From Palsa-504 sp963744575 (GTDB lineage Bacteria > Actinomycetota > Actinomycetes > Streptosporangiales > Streptosporangiaceae), in NCBI GenBank assembly GCA_963744575.1, contig CAVUUF010000025.1, positions 496,001-560,000 of the forward strand: DNA of 64,000 nucleotides. The letters run 5' to 3'. Under the pieces are notes generated by a model. That model saw nothing but the letters and a program-made list of their open reading frames with translations, did no database searches and had not been told where the DNA came from. Position numbers and translations under genes: made by a program. This document shows, piece by piece, positions 36,745 through 45,488 of this stretch (its first letter is position 1; each line of letters begins with the position of its first letter).

Positions 36745-36760
36745 TGCAAGCTGGCTGCAA
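36745..36760 (+). promoter_or_regulatory. SARP-type direct repeat upstream of the cupin gene
   Basis: TGCAAGCTGGCTGCAA: TGCAA with an 11-base period, 53 bases before the cupin start and 42 bases before the divergent SARP start. Nearly identical to the repeat at 31331. Confidence 0.5.
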
Positions 36761-36813
36761 CCGCCGCCGGCCAGGCTGAACGGGAAACCACAGCCCGACA
36801 GAAGGAGACCATC

Positions 36814-37173
36814 ATGACAGGCAAGGCGGAACAGAAGAGCTTCGCGGCCCCCGACGAGACCCGCACCTTCGAGAACGGCGCCCTGGACCTGCTCCAGATC
36901 GGCGGCGCCGAAATCGGCCGGCTCACCCTGCAGCCCGGATGGCGCTGGTCGGAGCACGTCAAGCCACTGGCCGGCACCGACCTGTGCGAGGCGCCGCACT
37001 TCCAGTACCACGTGGCCGGGATCCTGCACATCGTGATGGCGGACGGCGCCGAGTTCGACGCCCGGCCCGGGGACGTCACCGCGCTGCCCCAGGGCCACGA
37101 TGCCTGGGTAGTCGGCGACGAGCCGGTCGTCGTCGTGGACTGGTACGGAGCCAGTAACTACGCCCGCACCTGA
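36814..37173 (+). CDS. small cupin-domain protein
   Basis: 119 residues, RBS GAAGGAG. Beta-barrel pattern: IGRLTLQPGWRWSEHVKPLA, then CEAPHFQYHVAGILHIVMAD and FDARPGDVTALPQGHDAWVV. The first cupin motif retains His residues (EHV, HFQYH). Cupins of this size often bind a metal and a small molecule. Divergent from the SARP gene and preceded by its presumed target repeat. Confidence 0.8.
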   Translation: MTGKAEQKSFAAPDETRTFENGALDLLQIGGAEIGRLTLQPGWRWSEHVKPLAGTDLCEAPHFQYHVAGILHIVMADGAEFDARPGDVTALPQGHDAWVVGDEPVVVVDWYGASNYART

Positions 37174-37272
37174 CCGCGCCCGTCAGCCGAAGTCGGCGTA
37201 CCTGAACCTCGCGGCATCGGGTATCTATGTGCCGAAGGAGCCAAAACCCGATCCGGATTGACGGGAGATCAT

Positions 37273-37695
37273 ATGCCGCTGAACATGAGCCGGGCCGAGC
37301 GCGAGGAGTTCCTGGCCGGAGTGCACGTCGGGGTGCTCAGCGTGGCCTTGCCCGGCGGCCGCGGGCCGCTGACCGTCCCGGTCTGGTACACCTACCGGCC
37401 GGGCGGCACCGTGAACGTGAGCACCGGCCGCGGCACCCGCAAGGCCCGGGCCATCGAGGCGGCCGGCCGGTTCAGCCTGTGCGCGCAGGACGAGCGGCCG
37501 CCCTACAAGTACGTCAGCGTGCAGGGCCCGGCCGTGCTGGAGGAGGCCACCGACGCCGAGCGGCTCGAACTGGCCCGCAGGTACCTGGGCCCCGAAGGCG
37601 GCGACGCCTTCATCGCCGCCAGCCCCAGCGGCGGCCAGGTCATGATCAGGATGGCGCCCGAGCACTGGCTCAGCGTCGATTACGGCCGGGGCTGA
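37273..37695 (+). CDS. pyridoxamine-5'-phosphate-oxidase-fold (F420/FMN) protein
   Basis: 140 residues from ATG 37273 (GGGAG upstream). Split-barrel flavin/F420-binding fold: GVLSVALPGGRGPLTVPVWY, VNVSTGRGTRKARAIEAAGR, FSLCAQDERPPYKYVSVQGP. Actinobacterial members are F420- or FMN-dependent reductases, or heme binders. The exact cofactor cannot be told from sequence. Single gene. Confidence 0.8.
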   Translation: MPLNMSRAEREEFLAGVHVGVLSVALPGGRGPLTVPVWYTYRPGGTVNVSTGRGTRKARAIEAAGRFSLCAQDERPPYKYVSVQGPAVLEEATDAERLELARRYLGPEGGDAFIAASPSGGQVMIRMAPEHWLSVDYGRG

Positions 37696-37743
37696 CGCGG
37701 AAACCCAGTTGCCTGGGAAGCGGCGCCGACGGGAGCATGGGGC

Positions 37744-38238
37744 ATGGTCCTGGTTCGCCAGACGGCGATCGCCGACTGGCAGGCGCTGCGTGATAGCCGC
37801 CTGCTGGCCCTGCGGGACGCGCCGGACGCCTTCGCCTCGACCTACGCCAGGGAAGCCGCCTTCGGCGCGGCCGACTGGCAGCAGCGCGCCACCCGCGACG
37901 GCTCGTTCATCGCCTTCCTGCCCAAGGCCGGCCCGGCCGGCCTGGCCGCCTGCTACCTCGCGGCGCCCGAGGTGGCCGAACTGGTCGGCATGTTCGTCCG
38001 CCGGCCGGCCCGCGGCCGCGGCGTCGGCGAGGCGCTGATCGACGCGGTGACCGGCTGGGCCAGGGACAAGAACGCCGGCACCGTGCACCTGTGGGTGACC
38101 GAGACCAACAAGCATGCCCGCAGGCTCTACGACCGCCGCGGGTTCACCGCGACCGCCGAGCGCCAGCCGCTGCCCTCCAATCCGGCCCTCGGCGAGATCG
38201 GCATGACCTGCCGCCTGAAAGAAGACCTAGGGACCTAA
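37744..38238 (+). CDS. GNAT N-acetyltransferase
   Basis: 164 residues. Typical GNAT motifs: ELVGMFVRRPARGRGVGEAL (acetyl-CoA pyrophosphate loop RxxGxG) and LWVTETNKHARRLYDRRGFT. Acceptor unknown. Its stop overlaps the convergent kinase remnant by 4 bases. Confidence 0.85.
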   Translation: MVLVRQTAIADWQALRDSRLLALRDAPDAFASTYAREAAFGAADWQQRATRDGSFIAFLPKAGPAGLAACYLAAPEVAELVGMFVRRPARGRGVGEALIDAVTGWARDKNAGTVHLWVTETNKHARRLYDRRGFTATAERQPLPSNPALGEIGMTCRLKEDLGT

Positions 38239-38744
38239 CGGGCCCGGTGCTTGCCCCCGCGCATCAGACCCCAGCCCGGCCTGCCGGGCGCGCAGGCGGT
38301 CGTCACCGCGGCCGCGGCGTCGGCCGCCTCCACGGTGCACGCCCCGCCGAGTTCGGCGGCACGTTCGGCCATCGAGCGCAACCCGAGCCCGCGGGCCTGG
38401 TCCGGTGGCGGCAGGCCGCGGCCGTCGTCGGTCACGGCCAGCTCCAGGCGGCCGTCGGCCACCCCGGCGGCGACCATACACCGGCTGGCCCGCGCGTGCC
38501 TGGCCACGTTGGTGACCGCCGCCAGGATGATCCGGCAGGCGGCGACCTCCGCGGCGGCGGGCAGCGAGGGCGGCAGCCCGGCCAGCTCGACCTGGACCTT
38601 GAGCGCGCCGTCGCTGCGCTGAGTGACGGTGTCCGCGTACTGGCGCAGCGCCTCGGCCAGGCCCAGTTCCGCCAGCGTGGTCGGGTGCAGGTCGGCGACG
38701 AGCCGCTGCACGTCGGCCAGGCTGCCCTTCACCTCCGTCTCCAT
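38235..38744 (-). pseudogene. histidine kinase remnant (ATPase domain only)
   Basis: 169 codons: the end of a NarL-type HisKA_3 dimerisation domain (LVADLHPTTLAELGLAEALR) and the HATPase_c domain with N-box AVTNVARHARASR, G1 VTDDGRGLPPPD and G2 GLGLRSMAERAAELGG. The phospho-accepting H-box and any sensor are missing; an in-frame stop lies just upstream. The C-terminal 25 residues are out of family character, so another indel is likely. No response regulator is adjacent. Confidence 0.7.
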
Positions 38745-38801
38745 GCTGGCCAGCAGGTCGGCGCGTCAGGCGGCGCGCTCCAGCGGCATCTGGCGGCCCG
38801 G

Positions 38802-39836
38802 TTACCGGCTGCCGCCCGGCTCGAACTCCGCCCGCACCCCGAGCAGCCGCACCGGCCGCCGCCCGGTGAACCGGCCGAGCGCCGCCGCGGCGGCCGCCGC
38901 GATCACCCCCGCCTCCGACGAGGGCGCGGCCAGCGACACCCCGTGGGTCTCGGTGACGAACGGCGCGTAGCGCACCTTCACCACGACCCGCACCGCCGGC
39001 CGCGGCTCCGAAGCCAGATCGAGAGCCAGCAGCCCGGCGATACGCGCCACCTCGGCCTCCACCCGCGACCAGCCGGCGATGTTCCGCTGGAACGTCTCCT
39101 CCCGGCCGTGCGCCTTGGCCACGTACGGCGAGTCGTCCACCTCGGCGTCGCCCCGGCCGCGGGCCAGCAGCACCAGCCACGGCCCGGTCATCGGCCCGAA
39201 CCGCGCGGCCAGCGCGTCCGGGTCGGCCGCGGCCAGGTCGCTGACGGTGCGGATGCCCAGGCCGCCTAGCTTCTTCGCGGTCTTGGCGCCGATGCCCCAC
39301 AGCGCGTCGGCGGGCCGCCCGCCCAGCACCTCGAACCAGTTGGCGAACGTCAGCCGGAACACTCCGGCCGGCTTGCCGAACCCAGTGGCGATCTTGGCTT
39401 GCAGCTTGTTCTCGCCGATCCCCACCGTGCAGTCCAGCCGCGTCTCCTCCCGCACCCGCGCCGCCAGCGACCGCGCGAACGCTTCCGGATCGTCCGTCTC
39501 CACGCCGAGGAACGCCTCGTCCCAGCCGAGCACCTCCACCACCGCGCCGGTCGACCGCAGCACGGCCATCACCTGCTCCGAGACCTCCTCGTAGGCCTCC
39601 CGGTCCACCGGCAGGAACACCGCGTCCGGCAGCCGTTTCGCGGCCGTGCGCAGCGGCAGGCCGGAGTGTACGCCATGCTCCCTGGCCTCGTAGGACGCGG
39701 TGCTCACCACGCCGCGCTTGGTCGGGTCGCCGTCGCCGCCCACCACTACGGGCCGCCCGCGCAGTTCGGGATGCCGCAGCACCTCGACCGCCGCGATGAA
39801 CTGATCGAGGTCCACATGCAGCACCCACCACGCCAC
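38802..39836 (-). CDS. dinB: Y-family DNA polymerase IV
   Basis: 344 residues. Palm motifs: VLHVDLDQFIAAVEVLRHPE (first catalytic Asp), VSTASYEAREHGVHSGLPLR, VEVLGWDEAFLGV. The usual S-x-DEA is G-W-DEA, as I recall in one actinobacterial DinB branch. HhH segment LWGIGAKTAKKLGGLGIRTV and the little-finger domain follow. Error-prone translesion synthesis. It lacks a recognisable C-terminal beta-clamp peptide. Confidence 0.85.
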   Translation of the reverse strand: MAWWVLHVDLDQFIAAVEVLRHPELRGRPVVVGGDGDPTKRGVVSTASYEAREHGVHSGLPLRTAAKRLPDAVFLPVDREAYEEVSEQVMAVLRSTGAVVEVLGWDEAFLGVETDDPEAFARSLAARVREETRLDCTVGIGENKLQAKIATGFGKPAGVFRLTFANWFEVLGGRPADALWGIGAKTAKKLGGLGIRTVSDLAAADPDALAARFGPMTGPWLVLLARGRGDAEVDDSPYVAKAHGREETFQRNIAGWSRVEAEVARIAGLLALDLASEPRPAVRVVVKVRYAPFVTETHGVSLAAPSSEAGVIAAAAAAALGRFTGRRPVRLLGVRAEFEPGGSR

Positions 39837-40064
39837 ACTCCCGTTTTACCCGGCCAGGCCGCCCCGAATAATCGGTGGGTTGCCACCGCCGCCGCGGGCA
39901 GCGTGCTAGGCATGTCGTGGTCGAAACATGCCGAGTTCCTGGCGTTCGCGAGGAAGTCGCCATCCCGGTCAGCGCCGGGACCACCGAGGGAATCCGGCTC
40001 GGGCATCACCGAAAAGCAGGTGAAGGACTTGCCCCCAGTCGGCTGAGGCCGCCCTAGGAAGGGC

Positions 40065-40087
40065 GAACTAGGGAATCTCTCTAGGGT
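40065..40087 (+). promoter_or_regulatory. shared regulatory box (copy 1) upstream of the Tyr/Gln-rich membrane protein
   Basis: GAACTAGGGA, then ATCTCT, then CTAGGGT: a direct repeat of CTAGGG(A/T) with a 13-base period. About 22 bases downstream is AAAGTGGATTCAT, which aligns with the same position in the other two copies (50104-50123 and 50517-50539). Start codon at 40159. The rest of 39837-40158 shows no convincing gene; a 44-codon frame at 39912 is unassigned. Confidence 0.7.
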
Positions 40088-40158
40088 CTTTGCTCTCGGC
40101 CGCGCCCAAAGTGGATTCATACGGGATAACTGAGCCCGAGAGAGGGAGAGATCCAATA

Positions 40159-40590
40159 ATGAGCACCCAGCCCGAAACCGCGAACCCGCAGGCCGCGAAC
40201 CCGCAGGCCGCGAACCGCCAGGCGCCCTACCAGCAGGCTGCGTATCCGCAGGCCCCCTACCAGCAGGCCCCCTATCAGCAGGGGTCCTACCAGCAGGGGT
40301 CCTACCAGGCCCCGTACCAGCAGGCCCCTTACCAGCAGGGGTCCTACCAGGCGCCGTACCAGCAGGTTCCCTACCAGCCGCCCGCCCGCCCGTCCGGGTC
40401 GCGGAACTGGATCGTGGCCGTCGGCCTGGCCGTGGCCGTGGCTCTGATCGCCCTGGCGGTGGCCCTGTGGCATACGCAGTCCAGCACCACCCGGGGTACC
40501 ACCGGCACGCCGACCTCGACGTCTACCCCGACTCACCCACCGGTCAGCCCACCCCCGCTGCACCCGACCAACCCCGCAACAGGCGGCTAG
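40159..40590 (+). CDS. Tyr/Gln/Pro-repeat single-pass membrane protein
   Basis: 143 residues. Residues 1-75 are low-complexity repeats (AANPQ, then PYQQA/SYQQG/PYQAP units), intrinsically disordered. One transmembrane helix follows (IVAVGLAVAVALIALAVALW), then a Thr/Ser/Pro-rich outer tail. The N-terminus is predicted cytoplasmic. RBS GAGAGGGAGAG. Its promoter carries the same box as the lysS and esterase promoters, so it likely belongs to the lysyl-lipid regulon, perhaps as a scaffold. That role is speculative. Confidence 0.65.
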   Translation: MSTQPETANPQAANPQAANRQAPYQQAAYPQAPYQQAPYQQGSYQQGSYQAPYQQAPYQQGSYQAPYQQVPYQPPARPSGSRNWIVAVGLAVAVALIALAVALWHTQSSTTRGTTGTPTSTSTPTHPPVSPPPLHPTNPATGG

Positions 40591-40701
40591 AACCGCGGCG
40601 GCTCGGGCAGCGAGGTGGCTGTCTCAGCTGACCGCCGGCCGCACCAGAGCCACCTTCCCCGGCCGGGCCGCTCCCGGCGGAAGCGGCCACCGCGATCCCG
40701 G

Positions 40702-43584
40702 CTACACCACGGCCGGCTGACGCCATTGTTCGACGAATTGCCGTAGCTGCTGGCGTCCCTGCAGGCCGCACTTGGCGTAGATGTTGCCGAGGTGGTATTC
40801 CACGGCCTTGCGGCTGATGAACAGCTCGGCCGCGATCTCGGGATTGGACAGTCCCCTCCCGACCAGGTGAGCCACCTCGGTCTCCCGGCTGGTCAGCGCC
40901 AGGACAGGCTGCTTCTTGGCCTGGTCGGCGGGAAGACGGCACGCCGCCAGTTCCTCTTCGGTCCGGGTCACGAAGGGGGCAGCCCGCAGGCCCAGGTACA
41001 GCTCGTTGGCCCGCCGGAGGCGGTCGACGGCCGCGCGCCGATGACCGGTCCGCCGCAGAAGCCGGCCGTAGGCCAGTAGCAGCCGGGCCGTGTGGACCGG
41101 GCTGTGCTTGCGAGAGGTGTCCTCGCCGCGGGCGTAGATCCGCATCGCCTCCTCCGTATCGCCGCGCTGCTCGGTCAGCCATCCGTCCAGCCAGGCCAGG
41201 GCCGGCTGGAGGTAGCCGACCTGGCCGCCGCTGACGCGCAGCTGGGCCAGGACGGCGGCGCCCTGGTCGGTCTGGCCCGAGCCGATCAGGCCCTCGGCCA
41301 GCAGCGGCCGCCACAAGACCGCGTACAGTCGGCTGCGGCCGTCCAGGGCCGCGTCGTCCCGCCAGGAGCCCAGCGCGTCGGCCATGCCCAGGTAGTCGCC
41401 TGACGCCTGGCACACCTGGGCCCGGGCCATCGCCGCGTAGAGCCGTTCCTGACCGTAGTCCAGGCTGGCCGCGGCCTCCTCGGCCAGCGCGGCGTGCCGT
41501 TCGGCCTCCTCGGCCGCGCCCCGCCCGGCCGGCACGCAACAAGCGGCCAGGTGCAGCAGCGGCAGCTCATACCGGCGGGAGTGGATGGCCGCGGCGGAGA
41601 ACCCCTGCTCGGCGGCGAGCAGCACGTCGTCCCACGCGCCGGCCAGGTATTGGGCCAGTGCCAGGTAGAAGTAGGCGCGCAGGCCCAGGGTGAGGGTGGC
41701 CCCCTGGCGCGCCAGCCGCAGGGTAGCGGTCAGGTCGCTTACGGCCTGGCTCAGGTCGCCGTCCAGCAGCCGGAACACGCCCCGGAACGTCAGGCCGTCG
41801 ACATCGACCGGACCGACACGCGCCGGGTCGGCGTCCAGGTGGCCCAACTCGGCCAGGGCCGCGCGCGAGCCGGTCACCTGCGAGGCGCCGACGGCGATCA
41901 GCGTGCGCGTCTGGCTGGCGGCTGCCGCGGCCAGGCACCCGGTGTCCAGCGACTGCCGGGCGTAGGTTATTACCTTCTTCCCCTCTCCCAGCAGGGTGTA
42001 GGTACCCGCCAGCCTGTTGGCGATCATCGCGGCCAGCGGCGGGTCGTCCCGCGCCTCGGCCAGGGCCTGGCTGAACCGCCACTCCGCCTCGGTGAGCTGC
42101 CCCAAGGAGAACGCCATCGTGCCCAGCACGCAACTGCGCAGCGGAGACGGCCCGGCCGCCTCCACCGCCGGGCGCAGGGCCAGGCCCCGGGCCTCCTCGG
42201 CCAGCATCAGGTGCAGCGCGGCGGTCAGCAGCCGCCGTTCCCGGTCGGCCCGGACGGGGGAGATGTCCGAGGCCCACTGCAGGTGGGTGGCGGCCAGTGC
42301 CAGGCGGCCGCCGGCCGCCTCCGCGCCCGCCAGGTGTTCCAGTTCGGCGGCCAGGCTCTCGTCCGGCTGGTCCAGCGCGGCCACCCGGTGCTCCCAGGAC
42401 GCCTGTGCACTGACAACGGACGCGGCGCGAGCATGCAGCACGCGGCGCCTGGCGGCCGTAGTACGGGCGTAGATGGCATCCCGGACCAGCAGGTGCCGGA
42501 TCTCGACGGGACAGCTCGGCTCTTGTGACGACCAGTTCACCAGGCCGGAGTCCACCGCCGGCTCGATCGCCGCGCTGGGCGAACCGATCTCCGCCGCCTG
42601 GCCCAGCTGGGCCAGCGGCATCCGCAGGTTGAGCACCGCGAGCATTTCGAGAATGGCCCGGGTTTCCGGTGGCAGCACTCCGAGGTGATCAGCGATGGCG
42701 ACGGCCAGCGACGGCGGCAGCGCCAGCCGTCCGGGAGCCCGGGGATCGAAGTCGAATCCCTCGCTCAGCAGCGTGCGCAGGTACAAGGGGTGCCCCCCGG
42801 TGCCCATATGCAACTGCTGGACCGCCGCCTCATCCAGCGGTCCCGTCGTGAGCGCGCCCACGAGCGAAGCCACGTCATCCACCTGGAGCCCGCCAAGCGG
42901 TATATGCAGCCGGTTCTCCACGCTCAGCAGCATCCGCCGCGCCGTCTCGTCCAGGCGGTCGCTGGGCCTGCGGTAGATCACGACGGCGACTACCGGGTCT
43001 ACCGACAGCCGCCGCAACATGAACGTCAGGGCCTCCACCGACTTGCGGTCGGCCCACTGCAGATCGTCGATCAGCAGAGCCACCGACCCCTCGGCGCCGG
43101 TGGCCAGCTCTCCCACCACCTGGAGCAACCGCGCTCCCACAGCGAACGACGAGGGAGGCGAGCCGGTCCCGCCCGCGGGCAGGACCGGCTCGCCGGCACC
43201 ACCGGCCGCCCGCAGCAGCTGATCGACGATGCCGAAGTCCAGATCGGTCTCGGCCTGGCTGGCCCGGGCCGACAGCACCTTCAGGCGGGGGGCCGCGGCC
43301 AGGCAGCGTCGCGCCAGCGACGTCTTTCCCGTCCCCGGATCGCCCTCGATGGCCACCAGCCAGGGCTGCCCAGCCTCTACCCGGCCGACAACCTCCGCCA
43401 CCCGGGCGAGCTCAGCCGCCCGGCCGACGAAGACGTCAAGAGGCGCCTGCCGATCCCGCACGCGCCCCACCCCGCTTTCCTCGTGACGGCGGTAACCCCG
43501 GACCAATACAACTAAGAGCCTAACCCGGTCACGGATCGGTGCCCCAGCCCGGTGCCCGCGCGCCCGGGTCGGGCGCCGGGCCAT
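40702..43584 (-). CDS. LAL-type LuxR regulator of the lysyl-lipid module
   Basis: Up to 960 residues. AAA domain: Walker A LVAIEGDPGTGKTSLARRCL, Walker B VALLIDDLQWADRKSVEALT. A long helical-repeat middle (residues 330-860) ends in a LuxR HTH, LTSRETEVAHLVGRGLSNPE with ISRKAVEYHLGNIYAKCG. The start is uncertain: the first 40 residues are Arg-rich and unlike the family, and GTG 43461 is a good alternative. It sits in the middle of three boxed promoters and a decayed paralogue lies between two of them, so it is the best candidate to bind the CTAGGGA repeats. Confidence 0.85.
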   Translation of the reverse strand: MARRPTRARGHRAGAPIRDRVRLLVVLVRGYRRHEESGVGRVRDRQAPLDVFVGRAAELARVAEVVGRVEAGQPWLVAIEGDPGTGKTSLARRCLAAAPRLKVLSARASQAETDLDFGIVDQLLRAAGGAGEPVLPAGGTGSPPSSFAVGARLLQVVGELATGAEGSVALLIDDLQWADRKSVEALTFMLRRLSVDPVVAVVIYRRPSDRLDETARRMLLSVENRLHIPLGGLQVDDVASLVGALTTGPLDEAAVQQLHMGTGGHPLYLRTLLSEGFDFDPRAPGRLALPPSLAVAIADHLGVLPPETRAILEMLAVLNLRMPLAQLGQAAEIGSPSAAIEPAVDSGLVNWSSQEPSCPVEIRHLLVRDAIYARTTAARRRVLHARAASVVSAQASWEHRVAALDQPDESLAAELEHLAGAEAAGGRLALAATHLQWASDISPVRADRERRLLTAALHLMLAEEARGLALRPAVEAAGPSPLRSCVLGTMAFSLGQLTEAEWRFSQALAEARDDPPLAAMIANRLAGTYTLLGEGKKVITYARQSLDTGCLAAAAASQTRTLIAVGASQVTGSRAALAELGHLDADPARVGPVDVDGLTFRGVFRLLDGDLSQAVSDLTATLRLARQGATLTLGLRAYFYLALAQYLAGAWDDVLLAAEQGFSAAAIHSRRYELPLLHLAACCVPAGRGAAEEAERHAALAEEAAASLDYGQERLYAAMARAQVCQASGDYLGMADALGSWRDDAALDGRSRLYAVLWRPLLAEGLIGSGQTDQGAAVLAQLRVSGGQVGYLQPALAWLDGWLTEQRGDTEEAMRIYARGEDTSRKHSPVHTARLLLAYGRLLRRTGHRRAAVDRLRRANELYLGLRAAPFVTRTEEELAACRLPADQAKKQPVLALTSRETEVAHLVGRGLSNPEIAAELFISRKAVEYHLGNIYAKCGLQGRQQLRQFVEQWRQPAVV

Positions 43585-43593
43585 GAGGGTGCT

Positions 43594-43668
43594 ATCCCCT
43601 ATGAGCCTGCTCGACTGCTGGTATCCGCTGAACCGGACTCACGGGGGCACCGATCGAGATTAGGGGAT
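43594..43668. promoter_or_regulatory. inverted repeat in the LAL promoter region
   Basis: ATCCCCTA (43594-43601) and TAGGGGAT (43661-43668), 59 bases apart, in the divergent space between the LAL regulator and the tRNA gene. The half-site is similar to, but not the same as, CTAGGGA of the shared box. Autoregulation is possible. Confidence 0.35.
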
Positions 43669-43820
43669 GAATGCCGGGTAAGCCGCCGCGTTTCCGGGCT
43701 GGGATCGAGGGTGCCCGGATGCTTGAGCGGCGGAGCGCCGGACGTGCCATGGGAGGAATGGGGCGGCTGCTGCCGTGGGACCCTGAGTCGCGGGCACGCT
43801 GTGCTAAAGTGGCTGCTTAC

Positions 43821-43897
43821 GCGCCCCTAGCTCAACGGTAGAGCAACGGACTCTTAATCTGGAGGTTGGGCGGTTCAAGTCCCCCCGGGGCGCACCA
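43821..43897 (+). tRNA. tRNA-Lys (anticodon CTT), irregular T-stem
   Basis: 77 bases including encoded CCA. Acceptor GCGCCCC pairs perfectly with GGGGCGC; D-arm GCTC/GAGC; anticodon loop CTCTTAA with CTT at 43853-43855; discriminator A. Identity bases for LysRS (U35, U36, A73) are present. Irregularities: the T-arm reads GGGCGG-TTCAAGT-CCCCCC, i.e. six positions with a central C-C mismatch, and the anticodon stem has an A-G mismatch and a G-U pair. An extended -10-like TGCTAAAGT is about 12 bases upstream. It lies 43 bases from the 3' end of the permease of the lysyl-lipid operon. Confidence 0.85.
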
Positions 43898-43940
43898 AGC
43901 TCGAGTCCTGGCTGCTGCGCCCCGGAGGAACGGGTGCACG

Positions 43941-45488
43941 TCACATCTGCCCCTGCTTACCTGGCACGACCAGGTTGGGGTCCACTTGCGCGTCCACCTT
44001 GAGGGACGGGCCTCGGTGCAGCAGGAACGGCGTGCCGATGATGGCGATCATCCCGAACGCCATCACCGCGACGTAGGCGATGGTTCCCGACGTCGACAGG
44101 TGGTTCGCGGGGACGAAGCCGAGGAAGAAGGTGAACAGCGCGCCCACCACCCCGGCCCCGATGACCAGCGCGAGTCCCAGCTTCCCGCCCGGGATCTTGA
44201 ACGGACGCGGCGCGTCTGGCTTTGTGATCCGCAACCGCACGACCGAGATGTACATGAGGAAGTACATGACGAGGAAGGTCTGGGCGACCAGCGCGGTCAG
44301 CATCCAGTAGTAGGTGTTGATGTTGTTGACGAACACCAGCGCCAGGGCCAGCAGCGAACCGAGCGTGGCCTGCAGGATGAGGACCGTGGTGGGGGCGCCG
44401 CGGCGGTTGGTCCGGCCCCACCACGGGCTCAGGTGACCGTCCGCGGCCACCCGGCGCATCCCCTCGGCCGGGCCCATGCTCCATGACGCCAGGCCGCACA
44501 GGACGCCGATGATCACCAGCACGCCGAAGGGCCGGATCGCCGAACCGATGCCGAGCTTGGCGAAGAAGATGGACACCGCCTGCATGATCCCGCCCGCGAG
44601 CTGGATCTGCTTGCCCGGCACGACCATCGCGATGGCCACGCTCCCCAGGATGGACAGCGACGCTACCGTGACCGCGGCCATCAGGACCGATCCGGGGTAG
44701 GTGCGCTTGACGTTCCTGGTCACGTGCGAGTAGAAGCCGCCGATCTCCATCCCGGCGAACGCGACGACGATGCCGGCCGCGTACACCAGGCTGGCCAGGC
44801 CGTGCCAGGCCGGCACGATCGCGCTGGCGTGGTAGGGGATCTCCGAGTGCTTGCCGCTGCCGACCCACCACAGGCCCAGGCCGATGATCGCCAGGGTCGG
44901 GACGGCGGTCCCGATTATCACGCCCACACCCGTCCAGCGGGCCGACTTCAGCGACCCGAACAGCGACGAGAGCGTCACCGCCCAGAAGATCACCAGCATG
45001 ACCGGCACCAGGAACGCCTTGTTCTGCGACAGATCCGGGTTGATCACGTACGCGGCCGTGGTGGCCAGGAACACCAGCACCGTGGGGAACCACACGATGT
45101 TCTCCGACCAGTCACACCACACGGCCAGGAAGCCCCACCGTGAGCCGAACGCCTCCCGCACCCACCGGTACATGCCGCCGCCGACGGTGGTGGCCAGCTC
45201 GGCCGAGCACAAGGCCACCGGCAGCAGGTAGGTGAGGACGGCGATGACGTAGAAGAAGATCGCCGACCAGCCGAACGTGGCCGTGGTGGGCAGGTTGCGG
45301 ATGCTGTCCATGGCCGAGATCAGCACCAGGGCCAGACCGATCACACCCAGCCGCCGTGCGCCTGACCCGCGTGCCTGGGCCTCGATTACCGGCTCGGTCG
45401 GCGCCGTGACCGGCCTGTCCATGGCGAGCGTTCCGGTGCCGCCGTCGATGTGATCGCCGCGGGTCAGATGCCACTGTCGCACCGTCAT
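43941..45488 (-). CDS. APC-superfamily amino-acid permease/antiporter
   Basis: 515 residues, about 12 transmembrane helices, with a pattern like the glutamate:GABA antiporter (GGA) branch: VLISAMDSIRNLPTTATFGW, VALCSAELATTVGGGMYRWV, FAGMEIGGFYSHVTRNVKRT. Third gene of the lysS operon; its ATG overlaps the MprF-fusion stop by 4 bases. In this context lysine uptake or lysine/product exchange is the sensible guess; the family does not prove it. The alternative start Met23 would remove a hydrophilic leader. Confidence 0.8.
   Translation of the reverse strand: MTVRQWHLTRGDHIDGGTGTLAMDRPVTAPTEPVIEAQARGSGARRLGVIGLALVLISAMDSIRNLPTTATFGWSAIFFYVIAVLTYLLPVALCSAELATTVGGGMYRWVREAFGSRWGFLAVWCDWSENIVWFPTVLVFLATTAAYVINPDLSQNKAFLVPVMLVIFWAVTLSSLFGSLKSARWTGVGVIIGTAVPTLAIIGLGLWWVGSGKHSEIPYHASAIVPAWHGLASLVYAAGIVVAFAGMEIGGFYSHVTRNVKRTYPGSVLMAAVTVASLSILGSVAIAMVVPGKQIQLAGGIMQAVSIFFAKLGIGSAIRPFGVLVIIGVLCGLASWSMGPAEGMRRVAADGHLSPWWGRTNRRGAPTTVLILQATLGSLLALALVFVNNINTYYWMLTALVAQTFLVMYFLMYISVVRLRITKPDAPRPFKIPGGKLGLALVIGAGVVGALFTFFLGFVPANHLSTSGTIAYVAVMAFGMIAIIGTPFLLHRGPSLKVDAQVDPNLVVPGKQGQM

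Noticed and set aside
31387..37173. Secondary-metabolite gene cluster
   Set aside because: A SARP and a few tailoring-like proteins exist, but there is no polyketide, peptide, terpene or RiPP core enzyme or precursor.
38227..39984. 585-codon minus-strand open frame over the DinB gene
   Set aside because: Out of frame with DinB, Arg/Gly-rich, no domain. The DinB frame has all catalytic motifs.
40201..40370. Short regular repeats suspected as CRISPR or minisatellite
   Set aside because: They are in-frame codons for PYQQ/SYQQ units with a good RBS and downstream transmembrane helix. There are no spacers. No CRISPR array is seen anywhere in the window.
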